From contig DZCT01000055.1 in NCBI GenBank assembly GCA_022736535.1, positions 3,411-16,921 of the forward strand: a stretch of DNA of 13,511 nucleotides. The letters are read 5' to 3'. Of this stretch, positions 13,461-13,511 are shown piece after piece. Position numbers and translations under genes: made by a program. A model generated the notes under the pieces. It did not search any database and was not told the origin of the DNA. It saw only the letters and a program-made list of their open reading frames with translations. Source of the stretch: Desulfatirhabdium butyrativorans. Its GTDB lineage: Bacteria > Desulfobacterota > Desulfobacteria > Desulfobacterales > JAIFKL01. Positions within the stretch are counted from its first letter, which is position 1. Every line of letters starts with the position of its first letter.

Positions 13461-13511
13461 CAATGCCGTCAAGCTGACAATTCCGTAGGTCGGGGTGAGC
13501 CTGCGAACCCC

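Overview
The window looks like chromosomal DNA of an anaerobic Desulfobacterota-type bacterium (Desulfobacteraceae / Desulfonema-like). This is inferred from gene content and repeat style, not from a marker gene. The main clues are a sodium-pumping methylmalonyl-CoA decarboxylase operon, a TRAP transporter set with the TatT lipoprotein, and many short palindromic repeats of the 'CGTTCCCACGC..GCGTGGGAACG' type between genes.

Left part (1-2750, + strand). A tandem 22-nt repeat is followed by a YefM-YoeB type toxin-antitoxin pair, which lies between inverted copies of the same short repeats. Then come an exported solute-binding (SBP_bac_3-like) protein whose best start may be a rare ATT codon, and a zinc-ribbon / Pro-rich linker / pseudo-receiver protein. 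A 48-residue helical protein of unknown function follows the pseudo-receiver gene at once. A perfect 33-nt palindrome closes this block.

Middle (2777-6510, - strand). Reading in the direction of transcription, the genes are tatT (lipoprotein), dctP (periplasmic binding protein), dctQ (small permease) and a stand-alone class III nucleotidyl cyclase-like protein with altered substrate-selecting residues. The large TRAP permease DctM, needed for transport, is absent from its expected place after dctQ. Each junction of this gene string carries a different palindromic repeat.

Centre-right (6825-8732, + strand). A PiT-family phosphate permease and its PhoU-like (DUF47) partner form a tight two-gene operon.

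Right part (9016-13380, - strand). Four closely spaced genes encode the Na+-translocating methylmalonyl-CoA decarboxylase. They are the carboxyltransferase (MmdA), the membrane beta subunit, an OadG-like subunit with a large exported N-terminal domain, and the biotin carrier protein. Together they would decarboxylate methylmalonyl-CoA to propionyl-CoA and couple this to Na+ export. A 178-bp MITE-like element built from four hairpins lies between this operon and the phosphate operon, inside an outer inverted repeat. The window ends in repeat fragments upstream of mmdA.

No rRNA, tRNA, CRISPR array, transposase or phage gene was seen. No intergenic stretch exceeds 300 bases; the larger gaps (680-919, 4255-4539, 6511-6785, 8733-9015) are mostly repeat sequence.
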